Below, piece after piece: positions 37,470 through 45,631 of a DNA stretch of 64,000 nucleotides. How positions within the stretch are numbered: the first letter of the stretch is position 1; every line of letters begins with the position of its first letter. Under the pieces are notes generated by a model, which saw only the letters and a list, made by a program, of their open reading frames with translations, was not told where the DNA came from and searched no databases. The translations under genes and the position numbers were made by a program. This stretch comes from Komagataeibacter europaeus LMG 18890 (lineage in GTDB: Bacteria > Pseudomonadota > Alphaproteobacteria > Acetobacterales > Acetobacteraceae): assembly GCF_000285295.1 (NCBI RefSeq), contig NZ_CADP01000004.1, positions 32,701 to 96,700 on the forward strand, read 5' to 3'.

Positions 37470-38071
37470 ACGCTCTCCACATATTTTGCGATGACATCGA
37501 CTTCGATATTCACGGGGTCCCTGGCCTTCAGGGTGCCAAGGGTCGTGTGGTCCCATGTGTGGGGGATGATCATGAGCGCGATGCGGAATTCATCCGCGTC
37601 ACAGCCATCTTCCCCCGGTGCGCCGACTTCATTCAGCGTCAGGCTGATGCCGTCGATCGTGATCGATCCCTTTTCCACCAGGTAACGGCGCAGGCGGGCG
37701 GGTACGGCAAAGGTGATGTGACGGGCCTCGCCGGCCTGTTTCACCGCCGCAAGACGTCCCGTCCCGTCCACATGCCCCTGCACGATATGGCCCGACAGGC
37801 GGGTGGTGGGGGTGACCGCGCGTTCAAGGTTGACGGTGTGCCCCGCCGCGATCCGCCCCAGCGCCGTGCGGTCCAACGTTTCGGAACTGATGAAGAACGT
37901 GGCCGTCCCCGCCGCGTCAAACGACGTGACCGTCAGGCACACGCCATTGACGGCAATGCTTTCACCCAATGCCAGGTCAGGAATGCCGGTGGCCACGGTT
38001 ATGTCCAGGTCCCGGTCCAGCCGGCGCGCGGCGGTGATACGGCCCTGGTGTTCGATAATGCCGGAAAACAT
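37454..38071 (-). CDS. ribE: Riboflavin synthase alpha subunit
   Basis: 205 residues with the internal duplication of lumazine-binding domains: MFSGIIEHQG opens the first half, including SIAVNGVCLTVTSF, and FSGHIVQGHVDG-type sequence (here LSGHIVQGHVDGTG) with GISLTLNEVG opens the second. It dismutates two dimethyl-ribityllumazines to riboflavin. It lies three bases after ribD and overlaps ribAB. Confidence 0.95.
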   Translation of the reverse strand: MFSGIIEHQGRITAARRLDRDLDITVATGIPDLALGESIAVNGVCLTVTSFDAAGTATFFISSETLDRTALGRIAAGHTVNLERAVTPTTRLSGHIVQGHVDGTGRLAAVKQAGEARHITFAVPARLRRYLVEKGSITIDGISLTLNEVGAPGEDGCDADEFRIALMIIPHTWDHTTLGTLKARDPVNIEVDVIAKYVESVCQYR

Positions 38072-38073
38072 GC

Positions 38074-39078
38074 TTACTCCTTCACGGCGGCCAGTTCGGG
38101 GAACAGGCGCAGCGGCGTCGCATCCCCCGTCCGCACGCGTATGCTGTATCGGTCCGTGGCATCGGGGCGGGCGGTAATCGTCAGCCAGTCATGCCACAGG
38201 CCACGGGCCTCGATTTCCGCCAGCAGACGGGGGCCGGCTTCCACCATGGCCCATGTCACGCCCGCCATGCCCAGCATGTCGGGCAGGGCGTTGATGTCGG
38301 TACAGACCTGCACCGCAAAGCCGCGTGCGCGTGCGGCCTGCAGGTAAGCCTCGTCCACTTCCCCTGTCCGGGTGCAGATGGCCAGGACACGCGGCGCGCG
38401 GTCGGGGTGGTCGGCCACCCGGCGCACGTTCAGGCCCGGCCTGTCGGCGCGGATGGTACCGCCCGCGGTAATGACCGCATCCGTTGCGCGGCGCAGGCGG
38501 TGGGCAAGGTCCAGCGACGCGGCGGAGGTAAAGGTGGTGCGCCCTGCCGGCGGCACCATGGACCCCGTAGCGTCCAGCGCCTGCTTGACCGTGATCCACG
38601 GCTGTCCCGTGCGCATGAAATGGGCGAACGGGGCCAGAAGGCTGCGGCACATGGACTGGATTTCCGCCTGCGGGCCGGTCGGGTGCAGGACATGCACGTG
38701 GCGGCCATGCTGGCGCAGGTGATCCGCCCCGCCCCCTTCGACATGGGGATTGGGGTCACGCACGCCGATCCAGACATCGCGCACCGGCGTCGCCAGCAGC
38801 GCTTGTGAACACGGGCCGGTGCGACCGGTATGGTTGCATGGCTCCAGTGTCACGACCGCCGTGTGGGCGCGATCCAGCAACCCGCGTTCGCGGCACTGGC
38901 TTATGGCCTGTATTTCAGCATGGGGGGTACCGGCACGGTGGTGGCCGCCAACGGCCAGGATCGTGCCCGCAGCATCCAGTAAGGCGCAGCCCACCGGCGG
39001 GTTGGGGGCGGTCGCACCCACATGGCGCGCGGCCTCATCCACCGCGGCACGGAAGGCATGCGCGATAGCGGCTGGCAT
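38074..39078 (-). CDS. ribD: Riboflavin biosynthesis deaminase/reductase RibD
   Basis: 334 residues from ATG 39078. The deaminase domain carries APNPPVGCAL, HAEIQAI and TLEPCNHTGRTGPC, the zinc ligands and proton-shuttle glutamate. The reductase domain (from about residue 145) has PWITVKQALDATG and TDAVITAGGTIRADRP. An in-frame ATG at 39204 would add 42 residues unlike any RibD and overlaps a hairpin directly after the riboswitch, so I prefer 39078, which matches the family N-terminus. It is the first gene of ribD-ribE-ribAB-ribH. Confidence 0.93.
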   Translation of the reverse strand: MPAAIAHAFRAAVDEAARHVGATAPNPPVGCALLDAAGTILAVGGHHRAGTPHAEIQAISQCRERGLLDRAHTAVVTLEPCNHTGRTGPCSQALLATPVRDVWIGVRDPNPHVEGGGADHLRQHGRHVHVLHPTGPQAEIQSMCRSLLAPFAHFMRTGQPWITVKQALDATGSMVPPAGRTTFTSAASLDLAHRLRRATDAVITAGGTIRADRPGLNVRRVADHPDRAPRVLAICTRTGEVDEAYLQAARARGFAVQVCTDINALPDMLGMAGVTWAMVEAGPRLLAEIEARGLWHDWLTITARPDATDRYSIRVRTGDATPLRLFPELAAVKE

Positions 39079-39210
39079 GTCTGGGCCTGAATGGGGTGTG
39101 ACACCCTGTGGCAACGCGTCCAAAACACAGTACTCCATCCATCCGGACGGACTCAGGGCGCGTAAAACCATCCACCTGCCTTCACGGATGGAAGGCAGGG
39201 CCATAGTTTC

Positions 39211-39366
39211 CGTTCTCTCTCATCCGGACTGTAACCGTCGGTTCCGGAATTGCACCGGATCTGCTTGACCCCGCCCGCATGTCCCGCGGCCGGGCGCTCG
39301 CGGACTTATGTGCCCCTGTTACAGGGAACAAACACCGCCGGTGGGGAATTTCGCCCCGCCCTGAGA
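39211..39366 (-). promoter_or_regulatory. FMN riboswitch (RFN element)
   Basis: Read on the minus strand it shows CAGGGCGGGG near the 5' end (39363 side), CCCCACCGGCGGT, a variable arm, then AAGCAGATCCGGTGCAATTC, CCGACGGTTACAGTCCGGATG and AGAGAGAACG, all conserved RFN blocks. It controls ribD-ribE-ribAB-ribH. A hairpin CTGCCTTC/GAAGGCAG follows immediately and may be the expression platform. Confidence 0.96.
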
Positions 39367-39413
39367 ACGCCTGCGAACCGGGCTGGCTGCCCGATTCGTT
39401 ATTCAGTGAAATG

Positions 39414-39442
39414 ATCTTGGGAATGATTTTAACGAATTGCAA
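39414..39442 (-). promoter_or_regulatory. Possible promoter of the riboflavin operon
   Basis: On the minus strand, TTGCAA (39442-39437), a 17-base spacer and CAAGAT (39419-39414) lie about 50 bases upstream of the FMN aptamer. Transcription from near 39407 would give the aptamer a complete leader. The match to consensus is moderate. Confidence 0.4.
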
Positions 39443-39479
39443 GTGCCACGTTGGCTAATCACTATAATTTATCGTGATT

Positions 39480-40364
39480 TCAGTCCTTCTCCCCGGCATG
39501 GTGTCCGGGGTGCAGCAGGGAGGGAATGCGGCCATGATGGCCGAAATTGACCAGTCGCGCTTCCTCCACCTCGATCCGGCCCAGCACGCGCGTGCGGATC
39601 AGCCATATCGCCAGCGCAGCCCCCATGAACGGCCCCAGCGCATAGATCCAGAACGACTCCCACTGTCCCGCGACCATGGCCGGGCCAAAGCTGCGCGCAA
39701 GGTTGGAACTGTTGCCCGAAAGCCATGCGGAAATCGGGTTGCAGACAAAAAAGAACAGGCCCCCCGCCCACGGCGTCACCCATTTCAGGACGGGATGGCC
39801 CGCAAGGTAGCACAGCATCAGCACCAGCAGTGCCGTTAGCACCACTTCGTTCACCAGTGGCCACACGATGGCGACCCCTGAAAAGGGCACGGTCGCGGCA
39901 TAGGCGGAAGCCTGCGCCATCCGGCCCCATTCGGGCAGCACATGCCCCAGCGCCGCAAGAAGCAGGGTCGCGACATACGCCCCTGTCATCTGTGCCGCCA
40001 CATACCCGCACAGGTCCACCACCCCCAGCCGCCCCGCAAGGCTGAATGCCAGTGAGACGGAGGGACTGACATGCGCCCCGCTGACCCGCCCGAACGGAGT
40101 GAATGCCGCAACCGTGCCCGACAGTCCGAAAAACAGACCGCACAGCGCCGTCTGCACGATCGGATGGGGGGCAAGCATCCGGCCAATGGCGGTATAGGGT
40201 GTCGTCAGTACCGTGACGGACACGATCCCGCAGATCATCAGGGCCACTGTCGCCACCAGTTCGCAGCCATACAGTTTCCAGTGGAAGGGATGATCGGGGT
40301 GCGGCGCCCCGGCGAGTGGCCGGTCCTCAATGGGGTGGGAACCGGGCAGCCGGGCTGCGGTCAT
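39480..40364 (-). CDS. Divergent aquaporin/glycerol facilitator (MIP family)
   Basis: 294 residues with six membrane helices in the MIP arrangement. The two pore half-helices are recognisable (SGAHVSPSVSLAF and SGNSSNLARSFGPAM), but the usual NPA triplets read SPS and SNL, so the pore constriction is atypical. It could pass water, glycerol, another small solute or gas, or be a structural variant. ATG 40364 is chosen because AAGGAG lies eight bases upstream; ATG 40370 would be only two bases from it. It lies upstream of the FMN riboswitch on the same strand. Confidence 0.85.
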   Translation of the reverse strand: MTAARLPGSHPIEDRPLAGAPHPDHPFHWKLYGCELVATVALMICGIVSVTVLTTPYTAIGRMLAPHPIVQTALCGLFFGLSGTVAAFTPFGRVSGAHVSPSVSLAFSLAGRLGVVDLCGYVAAQMTGAYVATLLLAALGHVLPEWGRMAQASAYAATVPFSGVAIVWPLVNEVVLTALLVLMLCYLAGHPVLKWVTPWAGGLFFFVCNPISAWLSGNSSNLARSFGPAMVAGQWESFWIYALGPFMGAALAIWLIRTRVLGRIEVEEARLVNFGHHGRIPSLLHPGHHAGEKD

Positions 40365-40715
40365 GTCCATTACTCCTTCATTCAAGCAGGTAGAGGTCTT
40401 GAGTTAAGGGAAGAAATGGTGTGAAATAAACGAAATCATGCGAATATATGCCGTGACATGAGAATAGTTAATGCATAGCAGTTGAACGTTTTTTCTATAT
40501 AGGGTGTCGGGCCATTCCTCTACTCCGTCCGGTCCATGACGGATAAGGAAGGGATCGGTTTTTATCTGTCGTGTCCGTCTGTTACTGTATTCACCATCAG
40601 TACATGCAGCGGGTGCGGACAGGTTTTTTTTATTAACCGCATGTTCAGGGGCAGACGCGCCAGACTGATGGATTACTGTTGGAAAGTGGATCGTTTTTCC
40701 TGTCATCCTGACGGA
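40365..40715. other. Divergent intergenic region between aquaporin and porin
   Basis: About 350 bases. The aquaporin ribosome-binding site is at 40373-40378. An AT-rich stretch around 40480-40502 (TTGAAC, then TTTTTTCTATATA) looks promoter-like, but no well-spaced -35/-10 pair was found. The porin frame is open back to ATG 40536, but the added residues do not resemble a signal peptide. Confidence 0.4.
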
Positions 40716-42512
40716 ATGCGGCGGTCGCGCCTGCTGCTTGGCGGGTTGATGGTCATGCTGGGTGGCATGGCCGTATCCGCTGATGCGCGTGCGGACGACA
40801 TGGCGGAAATCCGCGCCCTTCATGCCGAAATGCGCCGGCTGGAAGCCAAGGTCGAACAGCTGGAATCCCGTCATGGCATGACGCATGGCAGCCAGCATGT
40901 CCTGGCCGGTCACACGCTGCGTTCAGGCGGTCATGCGTCATCGGGCGGGGGGACGTCGGGTGGCAGTACGATGGGACAGATCACGGCCATGCCCGACCTG
41001 TCGCGCCTGACCATTGGTGGTCCGACCCTGTCGGATGACGCGCAGGCTCAGGCCGCGGCTGAAAACACCATGACGGAATCCATCGTCCCCGCGCAGCCCA
41101 AGCTTGACCTTGATTCCTCCAGTCCGCTGGCCATTACCCAGACGGGCGTGGACAGCCTGCCCCCCATCTTCCGCATTGGCGGGGTATCGGTGCGCCTGGG
41201 TGGTTTCATTGATTTTTCGAACATCTACCGCAGCAAAAACCTGACCAGCGGTCCCGCCACAAGCTGGGGCAGCTTCCCCTATGCCAACAGCCCCAATGCG
41301 CATACGGGGGAATATCGTCCCTCCGCGCAGCTGACGCGTCTGAGCGTGCTGCTGCAGGGATCCCCCACCAAGGACGAGACACTGTCGGGCTATATCGAAA
41401 CCGATTTCGGGGGGGCCGCGGGCACGGCCAACAGCTACCAGACCAACAGTTACACGCCGCGAATCCGCCAGGCGTACATGACCTACAGCAACACGAAATG
41501 GGGCTTCCACGTGCTGGCGGGCCAGGCATGGAGCCTGACCACCGGCTATACGCAGGGCCTGCTGTCACGTCATGAACAGCTGCCGCCGGTGGTCGATAAC
41601 AACCAGATACCGGGCATCGTGTTCACCCGCGTGCCGCAGATCCGCTTCATCAAGGATTTCGGGCGCAAATGGTGGCTGGGGCTGTCGCTGGAGGCGCCAC
41701 AGGTGGCCTATGCCGCCAATGGTGGCAGCCACGCCATGCTGACGGGGGCCAGCGATGATACGATTGCATCATCCGGCACGACCCTGCTGTACAGCAATGC
41801 AGGCTCCGGCATGCTTAACCCCAATGCCAAATACAGTATGGATGTCGCCCCCGACATCGTTCTGAAAGGCGCGTTGGATACCAAACCCGCCCATTACGAA
41901 ATCTATGGCCTTGCGCGCTGGTTCAAGGACATGGCGCAGGCCCCGAATGGCCCGATCCGCGAACGGGTGTCCTTTGCTGGTGGCGTTGGTGGCGATGTGA
42001 CGGTGCATGTCATTCCCCGCTACCTGCAGTTTACCGGCAACGTGCTGGCGGGCGAGGGGATTGGCCGCTACGGCCCCGGCATGCTGCCCGACGCCACGTT
42101 CAAGGCCAATGGCACGCCCGCGCCGATTCCTGAAATCATCGGCAGCATGGGGCTGATCGGCCATCCGACCCCCAACCTGCTGGTCTATCTGTATGGTGGT
42201 GTGGAAAGTGCCGGGCGGCGCACCTATAACGCGAATGGCTACCAGTATGGCTATGGGGTGAATGACCTCGCGCTGAGCAGCTGCAACGTGGAACAGATCA
42301 GTGGCGGCAGCTGTGACGCGCAGACCCATACACTGGCCGACCTGACGGTAGGCGGCTGGTGGCATGTGCTGCAGGGTGGCTATGGCGCGGTGATGAGCGG
42401 CGTGCAGTACACCTATCTGCGCAAGCTGGCCTATAAAGGTGGTGACGGGGCATCCCCCACCACCGGTGGCAACACCATTTACGTCACGTTCCGCTATTTG
42501 CCTTTCCAGTAG
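40716..42512 (+). CDS. Outer-membrane porin, DcaP-like, with N-terminal coiled coil
   Basis: 598 residues from ATG 40716, which places a signal peptide (MRRSRLLLGGLMVMLGGMA, cleavage after ADARA) at the N-terminus; earlier ATGs at 40536 and 40668 give no sensible signal. A short coiled coil follows (MAEIRALHAEMRRLEAKVEQ), then Gly/Ser-rich linkers. The beta-barrel begins near residue 155 (VRLGGFIDFSNIYR) with PRIRQAYMTYSNTKWGFHVLAGQAWS and ends TIYVTFRYLPFQ. The coiled coil is typical of trimeric DcaP-like channels. Its end overlaps the convergent gene by 29 bases. Confidence 0.83.
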   Translation: MRRSRLLLGGLMVMLGGMAVSADARADDMAEIRALHAEMRRLEAKVEQLESRHGMTHGSQHVLAGHTLRSGGHASSGGGTSGGSTMGQITAMPDLSRLTIGGPTLSDDAQAQAAAENTMTESIVPAQPKLDLDSSSPLAITQTGVDSLPPIFRIGGVSVRLGGFIDFSNIYRSKNLTSGPATSWGSFPYANSPNAHTGEYRPSAQLTRLSVLLQGSPTKDETLSGYIETDFGGAAGTANSYQTNSYTPRIRQAYMTYSNTKWGFHVLAGQAWSLTTGYTQGLLSRHEQLPPVVDNNQIPGIVFTRVPQIRFIKDFGRKWWLGLSLEAPQVAYAANGGSHAMLTGASDDTIASSGTTLLYSNAGSGMLNPNAKYSMDVAPDIVLKGALDTKPAHYEIYGLARWFKDMAQAPNGPIRERVSFAGGVGGDVTVHVIPRYLQFTGNVLAGEGIGRYGPGMLPDATFKANGTPAPIPEIIGSMGLIGHPTPNLLVYLYGGVESAGRRTYNANGYQYGYGVNDLALSSCNVEQISGGSCDAQTHTLADLTVGGWWHVLQGGYGAVMSGVQYTYLRKLAYKGGDGASPTTGGNTIYVTFRYLPFQ

Positions 42513-43044
42513 TCGTCGTGCTGGCTGACAGCGCCGCGAGGCAGTCATTGACCTGATGGGTCAGGTGAATGTCATGTTCGGCGCTTATGGCGCGCATGCT
42601 GTCACGCGCCCAGCGTACGGGCATGCCATGGGGCGTGCACAGCGCGCCCGCGCCCAGCAGTGGCCCGTTTCCAGGGTCCAGCACGGACAGGACGGCATGC
42701 GGGTTACGGGGCAGCGCCTGTCGCAGGGCGGTGCGGAGCTGGCGGGCTGTCGCGTCATCCGTATGGGCGATCAGGTCGGGCACCAGTTCAATCCATCCAT
42801 CCCACCCCGCCGCCACGGCCCGGCGCAGGCGGGGCCATGCCCGGTGCGTGTCCAGTGTCCTGACGGTGGCTTCCGCGCCATCTTCATGGATCTGGCGTGA
42901 AAGGCTGCGCGCGTTCAGGTCCATCCCGGTTTCGGTCGGGGAAGGACCGGACTGTGGCAGGCTGGCTGCAAGCGCTGTCAGCCCGATGGGGGGAGCAAGC
43001 AGGGCCACAAGCAGCATCAGCCGGGGAAAAGATCGTAGGCACAT
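42484..43044 (-). CDS. Exported hypothetical protein
   Basis: 186 residues with a signal peptide (FPRLMLLVALLAPPIGLTALAA). The mature part is mostly helical and charged (QIHEDGAEATVRTLDTHRAW, QLRTALRQALPRNP), with cysteines late in the chain (GALCTPHG and VNDCLAAL) that could form a disulfide. I do not recognise the family, although the alpha-helical pattern recalls repeat-like periplasmic proteins. It is convergent with the porin and overlaps its 3' end. Confidence 0.65.
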   Translation of the reverse strand: MCLRSFPRLMLLVALLAPPIGLTALAASLPQSGPSPTETGMDLNARSLSRQIHEDGAEATVRTLDTHRAWPRLRRAVAAGWDGWIELVPDLIAHTDDATARQLRTALRQALPRNPHAVLSVLDPGNGPLLGAGALCTPHGMPVRWARDSMRAISAEHDIHLTHQVNDCLAALSASTTTTGKANSGT

Positions 43045-43309
43045 GGTCTTTGTTCTCCCTTCTTACTGGTGTTGCGCTATGGTCAGGGAACAGGGGAATC
43101 GTGGCGGGGACGCGGCGATGCCGGGGAAAATCATGGGCATGCGGTTGCAGGGGCGGACACATACGCCTATAGCCTGCGGCGATGCCCGCACGTGTCACGG
43201 GGCAGCCGCCCGATCCTGACCGGACCTGCCACGCGCGTTGACCACCGGGCCATATCCGGCCCTGATCCTATTTCTGGCGGGTCCTGCCATTTTGGAGAAC
43301 ATACGTTTC

Positions 43310-43537
43310 ATGGCTGCCATGTCCTCTTCCGAAATTTCGCGTCTTCAGGTCTGCCTGCGTCGTCTGCTGGGTTCACCGGGGCTGACGGTCAATGCGCCGC
43401 CGCGTGCCGGTCTGTCCGTTGAACTCGCGGTCAATGGTGAAGTGGTGGGTACCGTCCACCGTGACGAGGACGAAGGCGAAGTCTCCTATGCCGTCCACAT
43501 GACCGTTCTGGAAGAAGACCTGCCCGCCCCGAAGTAA
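43310..43537 (+). CDS. DUF3126 family protein
   Basis: 75 residues. SEISRLQVCLRRLLGSPGLTV and VNGEVVGTVHRDEDEGEVSY fit the DUF3126 pattern of small alphaproteobacterial proteins of unknown function. GGAGA about 11 bases upstream supports ATG 43310; ATG 43319 is an alternative. It is a stand-alone gene, convergent with the DUF2939 gene. Confidence 0.8.
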   Translation: MAAMSSSEISRLQVCLRRLLGSPGLTVNAPPRAGLSVELAVNGEVVGTVHRDEDEGEVSYAVHMTVLEEDLPAPK

Positions 43538-43587
43538 TCCATCAACCGGCCACATGGCGGGCGGAACGCCCGCCCGTTACAGCCGCG

Positions 43588-44211
43588 TCAGGGCTGGGTG
43601 ACCGGCTGGGGCATGGGTCCGGCCGAAGCCTCGACCAGTGGGGCATGCCTGGGGGCAGGCAGGTCTATGTGATGGATTTTCCACTGGAAGGCATGGATGC
43701 GCATCTGCAGGCGCAGCGGCGTTTCATTTTCATGCCCGGGCATGATGACGCTTGCCTCGAACACGCCCGGATGGGTGAAATGCATATGCACATGCCGCAT
43801 CAGGCCAAACAGTGCCTGTGGCGTGCCGGGTTGTTCGGACGGCATCAGGTGGTCCACCAGCATGCCCAGCTTGTCAGGGCGCACTTCCTCGTCAATGGCG
43901 TTCGACACGGCGGAGGACGCGAAGGATGCGCCGAATTCCGGCAGTTCGTCATCCGCATGCGGGGGGCCAAGCAGGCTGTCGACCGCCTGTGTCTTCAGCC
44001 CGTTGCGTACCGATTCCCATTTGAGACAGGTGTTCAGGCTGCCCATGTCATGCGTGCGGATGGCCGAGGTGATGGACCATAGCGTGAAAAAGGGCGATGC
44101 GGCGTAAAGCGAGGTCGCTGCCGCCAGCGTGCCCGCGCAGACCCATCGCGCCTGCTGGCGGCGCAGGGAGGCAATGCTGTCGGGAATTTCCATGCGGGAA
44201 AGATATGACAT
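43588..44211 (-). CDS. DUF2939 family protein
   Basis: 207 residues. One N-terminal membrane anchor (WVCAGTLAAATSLYAASPFFTLW) is followed by SAIRTHDMGSLNTCLKWESVRNGL, the recognisable DUF2939 region. A beta-rich C-terminal part (FEASVIMPGHENETPLRLQM) follows. The function is unknown; the protein is probably anchored with its domain in the periplasm. GGGGGAG nine bases upstream supports ATG 44211. Confidence 0.75.
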   Translation of the reverse strand: MSYLSRMEIPDSIASLRRQQARWVCAGTLAAATSLYAASPFFTLWSITSAIRTHDMGSLNTCLKWESVRNGLKTQAVDSLLGPPHADDELPEFGASFASSAVSNAIDEEVRPDKLGMLVDHLMPSEQPGTPQALFGLMRHVHMHFTHPGVFEASVIMPGHENETPLRLQMRIHAFQWKIHHIDLPAPRHAPLVEASAGPMPQPVTQP

Positions 44212-44306
44212 TGATTTATACTCCCCCCAGATGGTTTCACGGCTCTTCTAGACTATACTGGAAACATATCCGGCATGCATTGGTTTCATGATTGGCTGAA
44301 AGAATT

Positions 44307-44322
44307 ATCACGTAATCGTGAT
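44307..44322. promoter_or_regulatory. Perfect dyad ATCACG-N4-CGTGAT, possible operator
   Basis: A 16-base inverted repeat with a TAAT centre lies about 90 bases upstream of the MoeB-like gene and about 95 bases upstream of the divergent DUF2939 gene. It resembles a dimeric regulator site, but no regulator gene is nearby. The sequence TCGTGATT recurs at 39473, 50378 and 53538. Confidence 0.35.
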
Positions 44323-44408
44323 TGCATGCCTATCGCTTCCGGCTGCATCACGCAACAGGCACGGTATACCGGCCATGGCTGCGCGACGGGCCGGGGCAGG
44401 AGGCAGGG

Positions 44409-45233
44409 ATGAATTTTTCCGAGGACGAAATCCAGCGCTATGCACGCCACATCCTGCTGCCCGAAGTTGGCGGGACGGGGCAGGACGCCTTGAAAAAGGC
44501 CAGTGTTCTGATCGTTGGCGCGGGCGGACTCGGGTCGCCCGTTGCCCTGTACCTTGCCGCGGCGGGGGTGGGGCGTATCGGCCTGGTTGATGATGACGTG
44601 GTCGAACTGTCCAACCTGCAGCGTCAGGTCGCGCATGTGACCGACCGGATCGGTCAGCCGAAAGTCGAGTCGGCTGCCCGGGCCATGCATGCGATCAATC
44701 CGGGAACACGGGTCGATTGTCATAACGTCCGCCTGACTGCGGATAACGCGCGTGCGCTGGTGCGTGACCACGATCTTGTGTGTGATGGCTGCGACAATTT
44801 CGCCACCCGCTATCTGGTGGCCGATGCCTGCGCGCTGGAGGGACGGACCCTGATTTCCGCCGCCGTGCTGCGGTTCGAGGGACAGTTGTCCACCTTCCGC
44901 CCCGGTGGTCCGTGCTACCGCTGCCTGTATCCCGAAGCCCCGCCTGCGGGTACGGTGCCGTCCTGCGCCGAGGCGGGCGTGTTCGGCGCGGTGACGGGTG
45001 TGATGGGCACGCTGCAGGCGACCGAGGCGCTGAAGGAAATCCTTGGTATCGGTGAAAGCCTTGCCGGGCGGCTGCTGGTATGGGACGCGCTGGCCATGCG
45101 CTTCCACACCATTACCCTGCCGGCCGACCCCGACTGCGCGTTGTGTGGCGCGCATCCCACCATCCATGACCTGTCCGCCCATCATGACGCCGCCCCCGTG
45201 ACCTGCGGCGTGTCCGAAGGGGTGGCATCATGA
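44409..45233 (+). CDS. moeB: MoeB/ThiF/HesA family adenylyltransferase
   Basis: 274 residues. The E1-like ATP-binding core reads VLIVGAGGLGSPVALYLAAAG and DDDVVELSNLQRQ. The zinc site uses two Cys pairs (CYRCLYPEAPP and CALCG). It adenylates the C-terminal glycine of a ubiquitin-like sulfur carrier (MoaD or ThiS). No rhodanese domain follows, and no carrier gene is adjacent, so MoeB versus ThiF cannot be decided. GGAGG upstream supports ATG 44409. It overlaps the DsrE-like gene as ATGATG/TGA. Confidence 0.88.
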   Translation: MNFSEDEIQRYARHILLPEVGGTGQDALKKASVLIVGAGGLGSPVALYLAAAGVGRIGLVDDDVVELSNLQRQVAHVTDRIGQPKVESAARAMHAINPGTRVDCHNVRLTADNARALVRDHDLVCDGCDNFATRYLVADACALEGRTLISAAVLRFEGQLSTFRPGGPCYRCLYPEAPPAGTVPSCAEAGVFGAVTGVMGTLQATEALKEILGIGESLAGRLLVWDALAMRFHTITLPADPDCALCGAHPTIHDLSAHHDAAPVTCGVSEGVAS

Positions 45234-45616
45234 TGGGGGACGACGGCGCCCTGGCCATCCTGTTATATGACGGGGCGTACGCCCGCGCGCATTATGCCTT
45301 CGTTCTGGCGGCGGGGGCGCTGGCCATTGGCCGGCCCGTCATCGTGTTTGCGGCGGGGCGCGGGGTGCATGCGCTGGCGCGTGACTGGAGCGGGCTGCAT
45401 GATGCGGGTGACGACGCACTGGTGCGCGCGCGTGGGGTCGCGGGCATGGATACGTTGCGTGACGCGGCAATTGAACTGGATGCGAAATTCATGGCCTGTG
45501 AAGCGGCGCTGAAACTGTGCGATCTTCCGGCGTACCGCCTGCTGCCCTGCGTGCAGATGGCGGGCGTCCCGACTTTCCTTGAAGCCGCCCGGGGGCGGCA
45601 GATCATAACCCTGTAA
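45230..45616 (+). CDS. DsrE/DsrF-like family protein
   Basis: 128 residues. It begins GALAILLYDGAYARAHYAFVLA, a DsrE-type first strand and helix, and ends CVQMAGVPTFLEAARGRQII. The middle segment LDAKFMACEAALKLCDLPAY holds two cysteines (about residues 90 and 97) at the place of the sulfur-binding cysteine in DsrE/TusD-like proteins. Overlap with the MoeB/ThiF gene implies shared sulfur chemistry, perhaps persulfide carriage. The exact role is unknown. Confidence 0.75.
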   Translation: MMGDDGALAILLYDGAYARAHYAFVLAAGALAIGRPVIVFAAGRGVHALARDWSGLHDAGDDALVRARGVAGMDTLRDAAIELDAKFMACEAALKLCDLPAYRLLPCVQMAGVPTFLEAARGRQIITL

Positions 45617-45631
45617 GGACAAGAGAACACG

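Noticed and set aside
39211..39366. Possible cobalamin riboswitch
   Set aside because: The conserved blocks fit the FMN aptamer and the downstream genes are riboflavin genes.
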